Source: Sulfurimonas sp.
GTDB taxonomy: Bacteria > Campylobacterota > Campylobacteria > Campylobacterales > Sulfurimonadaceae
DNA: 23,929 bases
Direction: 5' to 3'
Assembly: GCA_003978475.1 (NCBI GenBank)
Contig: QNZR01000027.1
Span: 1 to 23,929, forward strand
Shown here: positions 22,342 through 23,929 of the stretch, in pieces
How the letters are laid out: the number at the start of each line of letters is the position of its first letter
Numbering within the stretch: position 1 is the stretch's first letter
Notes under the pieces: generated by a model
The model's database searches: none
What the model was told of the DNA's origin: nothing
The model's input: the letters and a program-made list of their open reading frames with translations, nothing else
Position numbers and translations under genes: made by a program

Positions 22342-23929
22342 GAGGCATGACCTTTTCTTGGACAACGGCATAAATTTTGGCACTTAGCAGATCGACCCGT
22401 TGTAGAGTTACGATAACGTCGTCAAAAAGCAGTAGCGGTAATGTCGGGGCATTGAGGTAGAACCTGGCTCCGGAAATGGTGTCATGCAGTTCGGCGGTCA
22501 GTTCGGGTTCGGTGGCGTTAATGCGTGCATGGAACTGTTCACCGATATGTCTTTGTGCCCACCGTGCAAATTTGCGCTGTTTGAACTCTGCTTCAATGCT
22601 GCCGGCTTCACGTTCTTTTTCGCTCAGAGCGATGCAAAGAGCCTCAATATTGCGCAGCACGTATGCCGATTCTTCGTTATTGTTCGCCGCAACGGCTTTA
22701 AGCAGACGGTGGACAATGAGATCGGAGTAGCGGCGAATGGGTGAGGTGAAATGCGTGTAACGATCAAATCCGAGTCCAAAATGTCCCATATTTTCCGGAG
22801 CATAACGTGCTTGCATCTGTGCACGGATAATGAGTGTATCGACCTCACTTTCCAGACCGCGTTGTGCGGCCTGTTCCTGAATGGCGACAATCGTATCGTG
22901 TACGGACTCCTGAGGTTCTACAAAGATGCCGATGCCGGCAAGTTCCTGATAGAGATTTTGTAAATTGCTCTGACTGGGCGGTTCATGAATGCGAAATACG
23001 CCCCGGTCGTAACGCTGTGCCGCTGCTTTATTGGCAAGCAGCATGCAGTCTTCAATAAGTGCATGTGAGGGTGTCTCTTCGGCATAGAGGGTACTGCTCA
23101 AATTTTGCTCTGCATCGAGCTGCATGACCAGATCGTGTGAACGAAAATCAAAGCCGTGTTGCATACGGTTTTTTTTCAGCCGGTCGGTAACCTTTCGCAG
23201 ATGCAACAGCGATTGAAACAGTGTCGATTCCAGTTTAGAAGCAGCAGGGAGTGCTCCTTCAAAAAGTTTGTCAACTTCGTCATAGTGAAAACGGCGATGC
23301 GAATGGATAACGGCTTCGTAAAGGTCACTTTTAATGACCTTGAGACTCTCTTTGTCCAAGTGTATCTCAAAGACATATGCCAGACGGTCAACATGCGGCT
23401 GAAGTGAGCAGAGTGTTTCACTGAGCTGCCGCGGGAGCATGGGGATGGAGCGGTGGGGCAGGTAAATTGAAAAGCCTCGGTAGATAGCTTCGGCATCAAT
23501 GGCACCAAATGGGGTAACGTAGCTGCTGACGTCGGCAATAGCTACATGTAAAATATGTTCGGCGTCATTCCAGCAGATGGCATCATCAAAATCCTTGGCT
23601 GTTACTGGGTCAATGGTGCAAAAGAGCAGATCTCTTAAGTCACGACGATCGGGGTAATCGTCACAGGAAACTTCACGTTTGAATGATTGGGCAAGAGCCG
23701 TAACATCGTCGTCAAAAGCATCATGTTTGTTGTAGCGTGCAAGGACAATCTTTTCATCGACTTTGGGGTCGTTAAGGTGACCCAGCACCGCTTTAATGTT
23801 TTGTGTGACATTGCTAATGCTCACCAGCGTATCCGGTTCATAGGCTGCGAGTGCTTCATCGCAGAGTGCTACACCGACGGGATGTCCTGTTTTAATGTCG
23901 CTGAGTCGGCGCACGCCGTGAGTTTCCTT
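22331..23929 (-). CDS. rnr: RNase R/RNase II-family exoribonuclease, 5' end outside window
   Basis: A processive 3'-to-5' exoribonuclease; the frame is open through the right edge, so the first ~100 residues are missing. The catalytic RNB domain shows IDPVTAKDFDDAI, whose four aspartates have the RNase II spacing (D-x5-D-x-DD), then LPHRSIPMLP, LSETLCSLQPHVDRLAY, NKAAAQRY, and FTSPIRRYSDLIVHRLL. The last ~80 residues form a beta-rich barrel at the S1 position. It ends VMPHEK and overlaps holA. The GTG at 23914 is internal: coding-like sequence (KETHG) continues to the edge. Campylobacterota have a single short RNase R-like enzyme, which this fits. Confidence 0.93.
   Translation of the reverse strand, partial: KETHGVRRLSDIKTGHPVGVALCDEALAAYEPDTLVSISNVTQNIKAVLGHLNDPKVDEKIVLARYNKHDAFDDDVTALAQSFKREVSCDDYPDRRDLRDLLFCTIDPVTAKDFDDAICWNDAEHILHVAIADVSSYVTPFGAIDAEAIYRGFSIYLPHRSIPMLPRQLSETLCSLQPHVDRLAYVFEIHLDKESLKVIKSDLYEAVIHSHRRFHYDEVDKLFEGALPAASKLESTLFQSLLHLRKVTDRLKKNRMQHGFDFRSHDLVMQLDAEQNLSSTLYAEETPSHALIEDCMLLANKAAAQRYDRGVFRIHEPPSQSNLQNLYQELAGIGIFVEPQESVHDTIVAIQEQAAQRGLESEVDTLIIRAQMQARYAPENMGHFGLGFDRYTHFTSPIRRYSDLIVHRLLKAVAANNNEESAYVLRNIEALCIALSEKEREAGSIEAEFKQRKFARWAQRHIGEQFHARINATEPELTAELHDTISGARFYLNAPTLPLLLFDDVIVTLQRVDLLSAKIYAVVQEKVMPHEK

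Noticed and set aside
1..23929. Mobile element, prophage, CRISPR array, defence island or tRNA/rRNA genes
   Set aside because: No transposase, integrase, phage or cas-like protein, no regular repeat array, and no cloverleaf or rRNA segment was seen on either strand.

Overview
The window looks like a chromosomal segment of a member of the Campylobacterota (former Epsilonproteobacteria), probably a free-living relative of Sulfurimonas, Sulfuricurvum or Sulfurovum. The reasons are gene order and protein style, judged from memory without a database search. cheY-prmA-ftsH-pssA, serS next to a pflB-like TPR gene, and rnr-holA-rpsF-ssb-rpsR are arrangements I know from Campylobacter and Helicobacter. 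The dUTPase is the dimeric all-alpha type found in Campylobacter. Genes are packed tightly: many start codons overlap or abut the preceding stop, and most use a clear Shine-Dalgarno sequence. I see no insertion sequence, phage, CRISPR array, rRNA or tRNA.

Bases 1-10183 are all on the + strand. The left edge cuts a PatB/MalY-type C-S lyase, followed in one run by a CobB-like sirtuin and a YhbP-family (UPF0306) flavin-barrel-like protein. A 180-base gap with RNA-like hairpins follows. Next come an unrecognised protein (cold-shock-like fold, coiled coil, degenerate receiver), the dUTPase, an unusual cytoplasmic PDC-like domain joined to four membrane helices, hisH and hisA, and then the cheY-prmA-ftsH-pssA run, which links chemotaxis signalling, ribosomal protein L11 methylation, membrane protein quality control and phospholipid synthesis.

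Bases 10180-13787 (minus) hold serS followed by a large membrane-anchored TPR protein, probably the flagellar motor scaffold PflB. Its stop codon overlaps that of pssA on the other strand. Bases 13964-16850 hold a cysteine-free thioredoxin-like lipoprotein (+), metF (minus), and serB with a small sigma-region-4-like protein (+). metF and serB diverge from a strikingly symmetric promoter region. A small secreted protein ends this block, with two tandem terminator hairpins behind it.

Bases 16916-23929 (minus) hold an ankyrin-repeat protein, a secreted CAP-domain protein with a 64-residue cysteine-rich protein right behind it, and the information-processing run rnr-holA-rpsF-ssb-rpsR, cut by the right edge inside rnr.

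Most of the window is housekeeping. The parts with real novelty potential are the cold-shock/coiled-coil/pseudo-receiver protein, the PDC-four-helix membrane protein with a histidine-rich loop, the sigma-like protein behind serB, the CAP plus cysteine-rich pair, the structured gap at 1611-1790, and two regulatory palindromes.
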